Both the position numbers and the translations under genes were made by a program. Below the pieces are notes generated by a model. It had not been told where the DNA came from. It ran no database searches and saw only the letters and a list, made by a program, of their open reading frames with translations. Source: Thermoanaerobaculia bacterium (GTDB taxonomy: Bacteria > Acidobacteriota > Thermoanaerobaculia > UBA5066 > DATFVB01). Taken from it: 40,891 bases of DNA. Position 1 is the first letter of the stretch. Each line of letters starts with the position of its first letter. Below, in pieces: positions 31,023 through 40,100 of the stretch. The stretch is taken from contig DATFVB010000096.1 in the NCBI GenBank assembly GCA_035260525.1, positions 1 to 40,891 on the forward strand. The letters are read 5' to 3'.

Positions 31023-31568
31023 ATGATCCGGGAACCCGTCGTCATCTCGCGCGCCGAAACCCCGAAGCCCGCCGACTCCGGCCTCACGCGGCGCGGGTGG
31101 CTCGTTGCGTCGTGGATCGGGTTCGCCGCCGCCGTCGGGGCCGGAAGCACGGCCGCGCTGCGGTTCCTCTTCCCCAACGTGCTCTTCGAACCGCCCACGC
31201 GGTTCGACGCGGGATTTCCGTCCTCGTACCTGCCGGGACTCGTCGACACGCGCTGGAAGCAGAAGTACGGCGTGTGGATCGTCCGGCGGACCGATGGCGC
31301 GTTCTATGCCCTGATCGCGATCTGCAAGCACCTCGGGTGCGTACCGAACTGGCTGCAGGACCAGAAGAAATTCAAGTGCCCCTGCCACGGGTCCGGCTAC
31401 TACATCAACGGGATGAACTTCGAGGGCCCCGCTCCGTCGCCCCTCGATCGGGCGAAGATCTGGCTGTCCCCCGACGGCCATCTGATCGTGGACAAGGCCA
31501 CCGTCTACCACATGGTGGGCGGTCTCGAACCCGCCAAGCAGTACCCCGAATCGATCCTGACCGTCTGA
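31023..31568 (+). CDS. Rieske [2Fe-2S] protein of the cytochrome bc/b6f type
   Basis: A 181-residue Rieske protein. The N-terminal TRRGWLVASWIGFAAAVG is a twin-Arg-like signal anchor. The cluster ligands are Cys101 and His103 in CKHLGC, and Cys119 and His122 in CPCHGSGY; the extra cysteines Cys106 and Cys121 would form the disulfide seen in bc1/b6f-type proteins. It should carry electrons from quinol to cytochrome in the periplasm. No cytochrome b or c gene follows, so it is either an orphan copy or part of a split operon. Upstream is an AT-rich spacer with TAGTAATGGGAG before the start, offering both a -10-like box and an SD. Confidence 0.93.
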   Translation: MIREPVVISRAETPKPADSGLTRRGWLVASWIGFAAAVGAGSTAALRFLFPNVLFEPPTRFDAGFPSSYLPGLVDTRWKQKYGVWIVRRTDGAFYALIAICKHLGCVPNWLQDQKKFKCPCHGSGYYINGMNFEGPAPSPLDRAKIWLSPDGHLIVDKATVYHMVGGLEPAKQYPESILTV

Positions 31569-31580
31569 CGCCCGGCGGGA

Positions 31581-31586
31581 TAGGCT
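31581..31586 (+). promoter_or_regulatory. Putative leaderless -10 element
   Basis: TAGGCT ends 6 nt before the GTG at 31593 and no SD is present. It lies in the 24-bp spacer after the Rieske gene. Confidence 0.35.
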
Positions 31587-31592
31587 CCCCCG

Positions 31593-32423
31593 GTGATCGT
31601 CCACCTCCTCGACGGCACGTACGAGCTGTTCCGGCACTTCTACGGCCTTCGACGATTCACGAAAGGAAAAGATCGACCGCTCGGCGCGGTCGCCGGCGTG
31701 CTGAACACCGTGCTCGAGACGATCGAGAAAGGGGCGACGCACGTCGCCGTCGCGACCGACCACGTGATCGAGTCCTTTCGCAATCGCCTCTGGCCCGGCT
31801 ACAAGACCGGGGAGGGAATCGAACCGGCGCTTCTCGCTCAGTTCCATCCCCTCGAAGAGGCGCTCGCGGCGATGGGAGTCGTCGTCTGGCCGATGATCGA
31901 GCTCGAGGCCGACGACGCTCTCGCCTCCGCGGCGTATCTCGCGTCGAAGGATGCCCGCGTGGAGAGAGTCTGCCTCTGGACGCCGGACAAGGACCTCGCG
32001 CAATGCGTGCGCGGCAGCCGGGTCGTCCAGGTCGACCGGCGGGCCGGCAAGATTCGCGACGCGGCCGGGGTCCGGGAGAAGTTCGGGGTCGGGCCGGACC
32101 TCATCGCCGACTATCTCGCCCTGGTCGGCGACGCCGCGGATGGATATCCCGGAATCGGCGGCATCGGCGCCGTCGGCGCGGCGAAGCTCCTCAACCGCTA
32201 CGGCCCGATCGAGGCCTTCCCTCCCCACGTCCTGGGGGAGCAGCGCGAGCGCGCGCTGCTCTTCAAGAACCTCGCCACGCTCCGGACCGACGCGCCGCTC
32301 TTTGCGAACGTCGACGTGCTGCGATGGCGCGGGCCGACGAAGGCCTTCGCTCCGTGGACGGAGGAGATCGGCGACGCGCGCCTGCGGGAGCGGTGCGAGA
32401 AGGCGGCATCGCAGCTCGTCTGA
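31593..32423 (+). CDS. Stand-alone 5'-3' exonuclease / FEN-type nuclease
   Basis: A 276-residue protein equivalent to the 5' nuclease domain of DNA polymerase I. The metal site runs through MIVHLLDGTYELFRHFYG, IELEADDALAS and LWTPDKDLAQ, then GVGPDLIADYLALVGDAADGYPGIGGIGAVGAAKLL, which is the helix-3-turn-helix DNA-binding region. The protein ends before any 3'-5' exonuclease or polymerase domain, so it is free-standing. Such proteins remove flaps or primers, but this family also includes nucleases of unknown role. The start is a GTG with no SD. Confidence 0.92.
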   Translation: MIVHLLDGTYELFRHFYGLRRFTKGKDRPLGAVAGVLNTVLETIEKGATHVAVATDHVIESFRNRLWPGYKTGEGIEPALLAQFHPLEEALAAMGVVVWPMIELEADDALASAAYLASKDARVERVCLWTPDKDLAQCVRGSRVVQVDRRAGKIRDAAGVREKFGVGPDLIADYLALVGDAADGYPGIGGIGAVGAAKLLNRYGPIEAFPPHVLGEQRERALLFKNLATLRTDAPLFANVDVLRWRGPTKAFAPWTEEIGDARLRERCEKAASQLV

Positions 32424-32466
32424 GGGCGAGTCCGGGGACGAGCCGGCGGCGGTACCGGATCGGTCT

Positions 32467-34392
32467 TCACGGTCCGAAGCTCGCCGAGCCGCCCTTGCGT
32501 GCGGCAATCCATTCGCGGATCCGCTTCTCGAGCAGGTCGAGCGGGAGCTGCCCGCCCCCGAGCAGCGCGTCGTGGAAATCGCGCACGTCGAAGCCCGGGC
32601 CGAGCTCCCGCTCCGCGAGAGCCCGGAGATCCCGGATCTTCCTCTCTCCGATCTTGTAGGCGGGCGCGCTCCCCGGCTGGACGATGTACCGGTCGACCTC
32701 CTGCGCGACGTCGGTGTCGCTCCGCGCGGAGTTGTCGCGGCAGTACGCGATCGCCTGTGCCCGCGTCCAACCCATCGTCTGCAGGCCCGTGTCGACGACG
32801 AGCCGGATCGCCCGCCAGACCTCGAGATTCAACCGGCCGAACCGCGAATACGGGTCCCGATAGATGCCGATCTCCTCACCCAGACCTTCGGCGTACAGCG
32901 CCCATCCCTCCGAGAACGCGGGATACACGTCCCACTTCCGCCACTCGGGAAGGCCGCCGGTTTCCTCCGCAAGCGCGTAAGCGAGGTGGTGGCCGGGCAC
33001 CGCCTCGTGGAGCGTCAGCGCCTCCATCTCCCACTTCGGCCGCGAAGCGAGGGCGGTCGTGTTCACGAGGAGCCAGCCGGGTTTCCCCGCCGCGAGCGAG
33101 CCGTTGTCGTAATAGGCGCTGGGAGCGGTACCGGCTTCCGCCTCGTCCATCGCCCGAACGCCGTACGGAAGCCGCGGCAGCCGGCGGAAGAGCCGCAGCA
33201 GCTCCGGATCGATCCGCTTGGCGATGTCGCGGTAGCCGGAGACGAGGTCCTCGGGCTTCTCGTAGAAGAAACGGCGGTCGCTCCGCAGGAACGTCGAGAA
33301 CGAACGGAAATCGCCGGCGAAGCCGGTTTCGCGGATCACGGCGTCCATTTCCCGACGGATCCGGGCGACCTCGGCGAGGCCGAGCCGGTGGATCTCGGCG
33401 GGCGACAGCCCGGTCGTCGTGTAGTACCGGAGAAGCCACGCATACCAGTCGCCCCCGCCGGGCATCGCGCTCATCGCGATCGACTCGCGGGCGCCCGGCA
33501 CGTACGTCCGCTCGAGGAAGTCCCGATAGCGGCGCAAAGCGGGCGCGACGCCGCGTTCGAAGATCGTCTTCGCTTCGTTCCGTATCCGGTCGCGCTCGGC
33601 CGCCGGAATCGAGCCGGGGAGGTGCCGGAACGGCTCCAGGGCCGGACTCTGCCACGCGTCTGCGGGGACGAGGGAGCCGACCCGCTCGGGGACGTCCCGG
33701 AGCGTGACGCGCGGGGGAGTGATGCCGCGCGCGAGTCCTTCGGTGAGCCTCCCGATTCCCTCGTCGACGACCCGCGGGAAGGCGCGCAGGCGCGTGAGCG
33801 CGTTCTCGAAGTCGGCCGCCGTTCGAGCCGGCGTCTGCCCGACGAGGCCCAGCGCGCCGGAGATCCGGTCGTTCATCCGGTCGACGAGCAGCCAGTCGTT
33901 TCGCCACGGATCGAGGCTCCCGAACCTCTCCCCTTCGACCTCGAGAGCGAGCCGGCGACGCGCGAGATCGTCGTTGAGCCGCTCCACCGGGGAGAGCCGC
34001 CCGCGATCGATGGACTCGAGCGCCGCGAGCTCGAGACGGGAGAGACGATGGCCGAGAGCGAGCGCCTCGGCGGAGAAATCGGGGAGCCGGTCGTCGACGC
34101 CGCGGTAGCCGATCGCCGCCGCGAGATCGGGCATCTCCCGCATGCGCGCTTCCCACGAGAGCTCGAAGAGCTCCCCGAGCCTCGCGCTCTCCGAGCCGTT
34201 TCCGCGCGTCGCGGGAAACCGCTCGATCTTCGCCGCGAGTGCGACGAGCGCGGGATCGACCGCGAGCGCGTCCGCCGCGACGAGCAGAGAGAAGGCGAAG
34301 CCCACCCGTCCAAAGGCCCGCCGGAGGGCGGGGCGGACTCGACGGCACCTTCGTCGCGGATCCAGGCTCTTCGCCACGAGCGGGATCATCAT
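32467..34392 (-). CDS. DUF885-family exported hydrolase/metallopeptidase-like protein
   Basis: About 641 residues. A basic N-terminus (SLDPRRRCRRVRPALRR) leads to a hydrophobic stretch (VGFAFSLLVAADALA) and then the DUF885 body. Diagnostic parts are FELSWEARMREMPDLAAAIGYRGVDDRLPD near the front, SAMPGGGDWYAWLLRYYTTTGLSP, and the gluzincin-like HEAVPGHHLAYALAEE, with YPAFSEGWALYAEGLGEE providing a second Glu. DUF885 proteins are thought to be zinc-dependent peptidases, although few are characterised. Two ATGs (34392 and 34389) are adjacent; neither has a good SD, and an internal GTG just before VGFAF would give a more typical signal peptide. It is convergent with the FEN gene. Confidence 0.88.
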   Translation of the reverse strand: MMIPLVAKSLDPRRRCRRVRPALRRAFGRVGFAFSLLVAADALAVDPALVALAAKIERFPATRGNGSESARLGELFELSWEARMREMPDLAAAIGYRGVDDRLPDFSAEALALGHRLSRLELAALESIDRGRLSPVERLNDDLARRRLALEVEGERFGSLDPWRNDWLLVDRMNDRISGALGLVGQTPARTAADFENALTRLRAFPRVVDEGIGRLTEGLARGITPPRVTLRDVPERVGSLVPADAWQSPALEPFRHLPGSIPAAERDRIRNEAKTIFERGVAPALRRYRDFLERTYVPGARESIAMSAMPGGGDWYAWLLRYYTTTGLSPAEIHRLGLAEVARIRREMDAVIRETGFAGDFRSFSTFLRSDRRFFYEKPEDLVSGYRDIAKRIDPELLRLFRRLPRLPYGVRAMDEAEAGTAPSAYYDNGSLAAGKPGWLLVNTTALASRPKWEMEALTLHEAVPGHHLAYALAEETGGLPEWRKWDVYPAFSEGWALYAEGLGEEIGIYRDPYSRFGRLNLEVWRAIRLVVDTGLQTMGWTRAQAIAYCRDNSARSDTDVAQEVDRYIVQPGSAPAYKIGERKIRDLRALAERELGPGFDVRDFHDALLGGGQLPLDLLEKRIREWIAARKGGSASFGP

Positions 34393-34688
34393 CTGGAAAC
34401 GCCTCGTCGCTGACGGCGCTCTCGCCTGCATCGCCGCCCCGGCGACCCCGCGCTCTTCCGGCCGCAGTCTAAACCCGGCGCGCATCGAGCGCACGGGCTC
34501 GAGCGGGCGACCCGCAGCCCGGGACCGGGCGCGTGTCCCGCGACGCAACCCACAAGATTTCGATAATCCCGGCCGGCGAGTTCCGGTATCGTCCCGTTCC
34601 CGCCGCCGGGCGTGTTCCGCAACCGTCACGGCTGGACGGCGCGGCCGTCGCGTCCGTAATCCAGCGAGTGGGAATGACGGAGACCGCC

Positions 34689-34811
34689 ATGACAACGTTC
34701 GCCGCCGACATCGATCGGGACACGGATGTGGACCGGACCGCGCGACTCGTCGCCCGGGCGCGGAGGGTGCTCGCCAACGGCGAGCTGGCAATGAGCGCGC
34801 GGCATGATTGA
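34689..34811 (+). CDS. Possible 40-residue peptide
   Basis: ATG with GGAG 5 nt upstream. The sequence MTTFAADIDRDTDVDRTARL is charged and helical, without resemblance to a family I know. It overlaps the next short frame by 8 bp. Weak evidence. Confidence 0.22.
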   Translation: MTTFAADIDRDTDVDRTARLVARARRVLANGELAMSARHD

Positions 34812-34959
34812 CCTCGTGCGCGCCGGCGCCGCGACGCCGCGGAAGATCCGCGTCGTGTGGAAGTCCGTGATCTATCCCGGTGCCGGCGCGCCGGAACGTC
34901 ACCGGCGACTGTCCGAGGAAGCCGGACGGCTGCCCGTCCACCCCGCCGAACGAGGCTGA
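34804..34959 (+). CDS. Possible 51-residue peptide or gene remnant
   Basis: It starts MIDLVRAGAATPRKIRVVWK and continues SVIYPGAG, then becomes Arg/Pro-rich. The IRVVWKSVIYPG part loosely recalls the start of phosphonate-binding proteins, so it could be a relic of a longer gene, but this is speculative. No good SD. Confidence 0.2.
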   Translation: MIDLVRAGAATPRKIRVVWKSVIYPGAGAPERHRRLSEEAGRLPVHPAERG

Positions 34960-35011
34960 GCGCTCCGGCACGAACTTGCGCCCCCTTCCGCCGGAGCGCG
35001 AAACGTCGAAG

Positions 35012-35017
35012 TAAGAT
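35012..35017 (+). promoter_or_regulatory. Putative leaderless -10 element
   Basis: TAAGAT ends 6 nt before the ATG at 35024. The same hexamer occurs at 7050 and 18744. Confidence 0.45.
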
Positions 35018-35023
35018 CGGACG

Positions 35024-35533
35024 ATGAAGATCGTTTCGATCGCCGCCCTGATTGCCCTCGTCTGCGCTCTCGGTTCGGGCATCGAGGCGCGAGCCGCGGA
35101 ATCCGCGGGCCGCGAGGTGTCCGGAACCCTGACGGTCGACGGCAAGGCGATCGAGCTCCCGCATGCCTATCTGGACGAGACCGATCCCGACGAGCCGATC
35201 GTGGTCCTCTCCGATCAGCCCCTCCCGCCGGACGCCATTCCCTTCATCCCGGAAAAGCTCGTCGAAGAAAAGCAGCTCCACGCCGTCGCGTTCAGCTTTT
35301 CGCGCCGGGAGGGAAAGCTCACGAACACTTTCGGGAAGCTGTACGCCCCTGGGCACGAAATCGGCGTCGGTCTCGGGAGGGTCGAGGACGGCAACGTCTC
35401 GCTCACGGTCGGCCTCATCGATGATTCCGGGATCGAGGGCCGCATCGCGACGGTGAAACCCGTGAAGCTCTCGTACATCGCGTATTCGTTCGACCTGGCG
35501 TTCCGGGCGCCGGCGGCCAAAGCGAAGAAGTGA
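35024..35533 (+). CDS. Exported protein of unknown function
   Basis: A 169-residue protein with a signal peptide (MKIVSIAALIALVCALGSG, cleavage near ARA-AES). The mature protein is beta-rich: VSGTLTVDGKAIELPHAYLDE, DPDEPIVVLSDQPLPPDAIPF, LVEEKQLHAVAFSFSRREGK, HEIGVGLGRVEDGNVSL and VKLSYIAYSFDLAF. No Cys occurs in the mature part and no membrane helix follows the signal. The GTLTVDG start and the alternating strands suggest one small beta-barrel or beta-sandwich. I do not recognise the family. It has a leaderless-type promoter and no neighbour on the same strand close enough for an operon. Confidence 0.82.
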   Translation: MKIVSIAALIALVCALGSGIEARAAESAGREVSGTLTVDGKAIELPHAYLDETDPDEPIVVLSDQPLPPDAIPFIPEKLVEEKQLHAVAFSFSRREGKLTNTFGKLYAPGHEIGVGLGRVEDGNVSLTVGLIDDSGIEGRIATVKPVKLSYIAYSFDLAFRAPAAKAKK

Positions 35534-35670
35534 CGGAGCCGCCGAGCCGGCGGGTCCGATGGTTCCCGGCCTGAACGCCGCGCGAGGCCGACGGGCCGGC
35601 GCCGCCCGCCTGGCCCGGCTTCGCGTCCCTGCAATATTTCCTTCCGCCGTTCGTCTACACCCATGGATGG

Positions 35671-36240
35671 ATGATTCGAGCATCGATGACCGAGCAAGAC
35701 CGTCGAATCTCCGAGATCGTCGCGGAAGAGCGGTCCCGGCTGCGCCATTTCATCCGCAAACGGGTTCCAAACGAGGCCGACGCGGAAGACCTGCTCCAGG
35801 ACGTCCTCTCCGCCCTCGTCGAAGCCAACCGGCTGCTGATGCCGATCGAGCACGTGACCGCCTGGCTCTTTCGCGTGGCGCGCAACCGGATCACGGACCT
35901 CTTCCGCCGGAAAAAGGCGGAGATCTTCACCGACACGGCTGGGGAGGACGAGAACGGCGAGCCGCTGCGGATCGAAGATCTCCTGCCCTCGCCCGATGCC
36001 GGGCCGGAGGCGCTCTACCTGAGGAGCGTGCTCTTCGACGAGCTGGTGCTCGCGCTCGACGAGCTGCCCGACGAGCAGCGCGAAGTGTTCGTCGCCCACG
36101 AGCTGGAGGGTCGGAGCTTCAAGGAGCTCTCGGCGGAGAGCGGCGTCAACGTCAATACGCTGCTCTCGCGCAAGCGCTATGCGGTGCTTCGTCTGCGAGA
36201 GCGATTGCGCAGCATTCACGACGAGTTGACGAAGAATTGA
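35671..36240 (+). CDS. ECF-type RNA polymerase sigma factor with two small membrane partners
   Basis: A 189-residue sigma factor, or 184 if the second ATG (35686) is used. Region 2 has IVAEERSRLRHFIRKRV and DAEDLLQDVLSALVEANRLL, then VTAWLFRVARNRITDLFRRKK. Region 4 has LDELPDEQREVFVAHELEGRSFKELS and GVNVNTLLSRKRYAVLRLRERL, the helix-turn-helix. The linker is acidic (AGEDENGEPLRIEDLLPS). It is followed after 10 bp by a small membrane protein and then by another in an ATGA overlap, so the three form one operon. No typical anti-sigma domain is visible, so one membrane protein may act as the regulator. Confidence 0.92.
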   Translation: MIRASMTEQDRRISEIVAEERSRLRHFIRKRVPNEADAEDLLQDVLSALVEANRLLMPIEHVTAWLFRVARNRITDLFRRKKAEIFTDTAGEDENGEPLRIEDLLPSPDAGPEALYLRSVLFDELVLALDELPDEQREVFVAHELEGRSFKELSAESGVNVNTLLSRKRYAVLRLRERLRSIHDELTKN

Positions 36241-36250
36241 GGAGCACCGA

Positions 36251-36592
36251 ATGAGAAAGAAACTGATCTTCATCGTCCCGGCGGCGATCGTCGGGATGGC
36301 GGTCTTCATCGCCGTCGGCGGCGCGCTGGTGATGCTCCTGTGGAACTGGCTGCTGCCGACCCTGTTCGGGTGGCGGCTCCTCACGTTCTGGCAGGCCGTC
36401 GGGGTGCTGGCTCTTTGCCGAATTCTCTTCGGCCGCTCCGGTCTCGGCCGCGGTTACCGCCGCGTCGGTTCCTGGCGGCGGGAGCGGGGCGGCTGGGTGC
36501 GAATGACGGCCGAGGAGCGGGAAGAATTCCGGCGGCGGTTTCGTGATCGCTGGGCCGGCGGACCGCCTCCGAATTCCGAGCCGACGCCATGA
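36251..36592 (+). CDS. Small membrane protein in the sigma-factor operon
   Basis: A 113-residue protein starting 10 bp after the sigma stop, with GGAG in the spacer. Two hydrophobic helices (about 5-30, VPAAIVGMAVFIAVGGALVML, and 42-60, LLTFWQAVGVLALCRILFG) are followed by an Arg/Gly-rich cytoplasmic tail (GRGYRRVGSWRRERGGW and TAEEREEFRRRFRDRWAGG). The acidic/basic tail could contact the sigma factor, giving an anti-sigma-like role, but it has no zinc-binding motif. The stop overlaps the next start (ATGA). Confidence 0.8.
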   Translation: MRKKLIFIVPAAIVGMAVFIAVGGALVMLLWNWLLPTLFGWRLLTFWQAVGVLALCRILFGRSGLGRGYRRVGSWRRERGGWVRMTAEEREEFRRRFRDRWAGGPPPNSEPTP

Positions 36593-37062
36593 GACCCATG
36601 CTCGAACGACTCTTTCCCAAACATGCCGACAACGCGTATCACGGCTCGCGGCTCGCGCTCTGGCTCTTTCCCCTGCTCGTCTTCCTGAAGACGACGATCA
36701 GCCTCAACTCCATTTTCAACGGCGGCGAGGTCGCCAGGGGCGCCGACGGCATCCCTCTCGACTCGTTCACGCCGGATGGCGCGCGAATGGTCATCACCCA
36801 ATTTGCGCTCTGGGGACTTTCCCAGTTCATGATCTGCCTGCTGTGCGTCGTGATCCTGGCGCGATATCGCGCTCTCGTTCCGTTGATGTTCACCGTCCTC
36901 CTGGTGGAGCACCTGAGCCGGAAACTGATTCTTCAGGTCATGCCCATCGTCCGGACGGGGCACCCGCCCGGCGTCTACGTGAACCTCTCGCTTCTCGTGC
37001 TCATGGTCGCCGGTCTCACGCTGTCGGTTTGGAGCCGGCCGCGACTCCCCGCAGGAGCGTGA
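36589..37062 (+). CDS. Polytopic membrane protein of unknown function
   Basis: A 157-residue protein with about four helices: LALWLFPLLVFLKTTISL, VITQFALWGLSQFMICLLCVVIL, ALVPLMFTVLLVEHLS and VNLSLLVLMVAGLTLSV. A long periplasmic loop lies between helices 1 and 2 (FNGGEVARGADGIPLDSFTPDG). The ATG sits in an ATGA overlap with the previous gene, so translation is coupled. It resembles small four-helix proteins of no known function. Cotranscription with the sigma factor suggests it is a target or regulator of that system. Confidence 0.8.
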   Translation: MRPMLERLFPKHADNAYHGSRLALWLFPLLVFLKTTISLNSIFNGGEVARGADGIPLDSFTPDGARMVITQFALWGLSQFMICLLCVVILARYRALVPLMFTVLLVEHLSRKLILQVMPIVRTGHPPGVYVNLSLLVLMVAGLTLSVWSRPRLPAGA

Positions 37063-37088
37063 GTCGCGCCCAGACGAGAGCCGGCGTC

Positions 37089-37116
37089 CCGCGAGGGATG
37101 CCGGGGCATCCCGCGG
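37089..37116. terminator. Hairpin between convergent transcripts
   Basis: CCGC-ga-GGGATGCC and GGCATCCC-GCGG pair around a two-base GG centre (8 + 4 bp with a two-base bulge). It lies between the stops at 37062 and 37118 and may end both transcripts. Confidence 0.6.
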
Positions 37117-37117
37117 C

Positions 37118-40100
37118 TTACGCGATCTGCGCCGAGTTCGGACCTGGCTTCGGACCGATGATCTCCAGCGCGCCGTCGCCCACGGCATCTTCGGAGGATG
37201 CCGCCAGTCGTCGGGACAGCTCCCCCGGATCCGTGCCCGCCGTGGCGGCGAGGCCGGCCCACGTGTTCCTCCCGCCGCTCTTGGCGCGATAGAGCGCCTG
37301 GTCGGCGAGCTCCACGACCTGCGGCCACGCGATGGCGCGCGGAGCCGACGGCACGAACGGCAACGCCGCGAACCCGATCGACACGGTCTTCGCCAGAGCC
37401 TGTCCTCCGTCGAGCAGGAACGGGCGCTCCGAAACCTCGGTGCGCAGCCGCTCCGCGATCTCGGCCGCGTCGGAGCGGGAGCTTCCGCGCGCGACGGCGA
37501 GGAACTCTTCCCCGCCCCAGCGAAGCACGTAGTCCGACGAACGGAAGACCGACTCCAGCCGCTCGCGCATCTGCGCGAGAATCCGGTCGCCGGCCGAATG
37601 GCCGAGTTCGTCGTTCACCTTCTTGAAATGGTCGATGTCGACCAGGAAGAACACGAGGTCGGTCCCCTGACGGAGCGCGAGCGCCACGTCGTCGTCGATG
37701 CGCTGCATGAGGAAGCGGCGGTTTTTCAGCCCCGTCAACGGGTCGGTGATCGTCAGGTCCTCGAGCGCCGCGTTGGCCCTCGCGAGCTCGCTCGTCCGCT
37801 CCGCGACGATCCCCTCCAGGCGTTCGGCGCGCCGGCGCAGGACTCCGGTGCGCGCCCGAACGATCGTGAAGATCGCCACGGCGAGGAGCACGCCGAGGAG
37901 CGATCGGAACCACCACGTCTCGTACCATGCCGGCAAAGCGCGCAGGACGAGCGCGATGGCGCTCGAGCTCCATACGCCGCGCCGGTTCGTGCCGCGCACG
38001 CGCAGCGTGTACGTTCCCGGAGCCAGATTGGTGTACGTCGCGACGCGGTGCGCCGGGTCCGCGTCGATCCATCCGCGGTCGTACCCTTCGAGCCGGTATG
38101 CGTAGCGGAGCCGTTCGGGCGCCGAGTAGTCGAGCGCCGCGAACTCGACCGTGACATCGCGCGCGCCGGCAGGCAGCTCGAGGGGACCGCGAAGACCGCC
38201 CGGGCGTGAAACGGTCCGGCCGTCGACCTTGAGCGCCGTGACCGCGACCGGAGGCGAATAGCTCCACTCCGCGCTCGCTCCCGGCTCGATCACCGTGACG
38301 GCGCGGGTCCCGGCGAAGAAAATCGCCCCGTCGCGCGAAACGGCGACCGCGCCGGTCCAGAACTCGGCTTCCTGGATGCCCTCCGCCGGGCCGAGAATCT
38401 GCGCGCGGAAATCGTCCGAGTCGATGCTCGCAAGCGCGTTGGTCGCGCTCGCCCAGATTCGGCCGTCCGGGCCTGCCGCGAGAGCATCGACGTGCTCGGG
38501 CAGACCTTCGGCGGCGCCGAGGCGCTGAACGTCGGCGCCCCCGCCGGCTCTTTCCGTCAGCACGTTCAGCGGTCCCCCGACGGCGCTCGCCCAGATCCGT
38601 CCGCGGCGGTCCTCGACGATCGAGCTGACGGCCCCCGGCCCCAGGGAGCTCGGGTTCCGCGGATCGTGGACGAATCGCACGACGCGCCCCGTGCCGGGGT
38701 CGATGCGGTCGAGGCCGTTCCGGGTTCCGGCCCAGATCCGGCCCGCGCGATCCGCGTACAACGTGGTGACGAAGTCGTTCGAAAGCGTCTCGGGAGAATC
38801 GCCGCGCCGGTATCGCGCGACGTTGCCGCTTCGCTCGTCCAGCGCGGCCAGTCCGGAGCCGGTCCCGACCCAGAGCGTCCCGCGGCTCTCGACGAGAGAG
38901 AACACGCGGTCGAGATGCTCGTACGGGCATTCGACCTCGCGGCCCGCCGGTACCAGACGGCAGACGCCGTGCATCGTTCCGATCCACAGCGTTCCGTCCG
39001 CGCCGCTCGCGAGCGTCTGCACGCTCGGGTGATTCGGGACCGTGAACGAACGGGATGAGCCCGTTCGCGGGTCGATCCGAACCACCTTGTCCGATCCGCC
39101 GAGCCAGAGACTTCCGTCGGGTGCGGACGCGACGGCGCGCGCACCGATGTCGCCCGCTCCCGACCCTCTGTCGCTCGAGGAGAGCTCGTCGATGCCGCGG
39201 TTGGCGGGATTGTGCACGAGCAGGCCTCCCGGGCCGTTGGCGATCCAGATCAGCCCCGACCGATCCCGGAAGAACTGCCACACGTCGCCGGGGGTGAGAC
39301 CGCCCGGATCCGCCCGGTCGATCGCGATCCGGCGAACGCGCTGCTCCGCGTCGTCGACGATCGAGATGCCGCCGTCGTAGCACGCGACCCAGAAAACGCC
39401 GGGGTTCACCTCGATCACGCCCCATTGCTCGCCGCGGGGCAGCGCGGAAGGGTCCTTGCCGGACGTGTAGGTTCGCTCGACGCGGCGCTCCGCGCTCAGA
39501 ACGAATACCGCGTCGACGGATCCGATCCAGAGACGGCCCGCCGCGTCTTCGTACAGGCTGAAGAACCCGCGCGCGATGAAATCCCCGGCGCCGTCCGGAA
39601 CGAAGCGCCGAAACGTCTTCTCGCGAGGCGGGCGAAAGTACAGCCCGTGGACGGTCGCCGCCCAGACCGTCTGCCCCCGGTCGACGAGAAGCGCCTCCAC
39701 GCGTGGTTGCGCCTCGCCCGCGTCCGCCAGATCGGCGCGCTCGAATCGTCCGGTCGCGGGATCGAAGGAGTCGAGACCGCTGTCGCCCCCCACCCAGAGA
39801 AGGCCCCCCGGCGCCCTTGCCAGGGCAATGATCGTGGCGCTCCTCGGGCCCGTCCGGCCCGTCGGGTCGGCGTGCCAGGCGCGGAACGTTCCGGTGGATT
39901 CATCGAGGCAAAGAAGCCCGCTCGAGAGCGTACCGATCCAGAGCTTCCGGTCCGGATCCGAGAGGAGGGACTCGACTCCGGACGGAGCATTCGGATCCGT
40001 CCGGTAGCTTCGAAAATGGTAGCCGTCGTAGCGGGAGAGGCCCGCCGGCGTGCCGACCCAGATGAAGCCGGCCGCATCCTGGGTCACCGCGTAGACGGCG

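Larger units (their letters stand above)
34393..35023. other. 631-base stretch without a convincing gene
   Basis: The reading frames here are Arg/Pro/Ala-rich and look like GC bias. A GATAAT hexamer at 34562-34567 could be a -10 element. Two overlapping short frames with weak starts lie at 34689-34811 and 34804-34959 and are listed separately. Confidence 0.4.

Noticed and set aside
34389-35145. N-terminal extension of the DUF885 protein by about 250 residues
   Set aside because: The extension is Arg/Pro-rich without motifs and crosses into the next gene; the signal-like segment starts near 34330.
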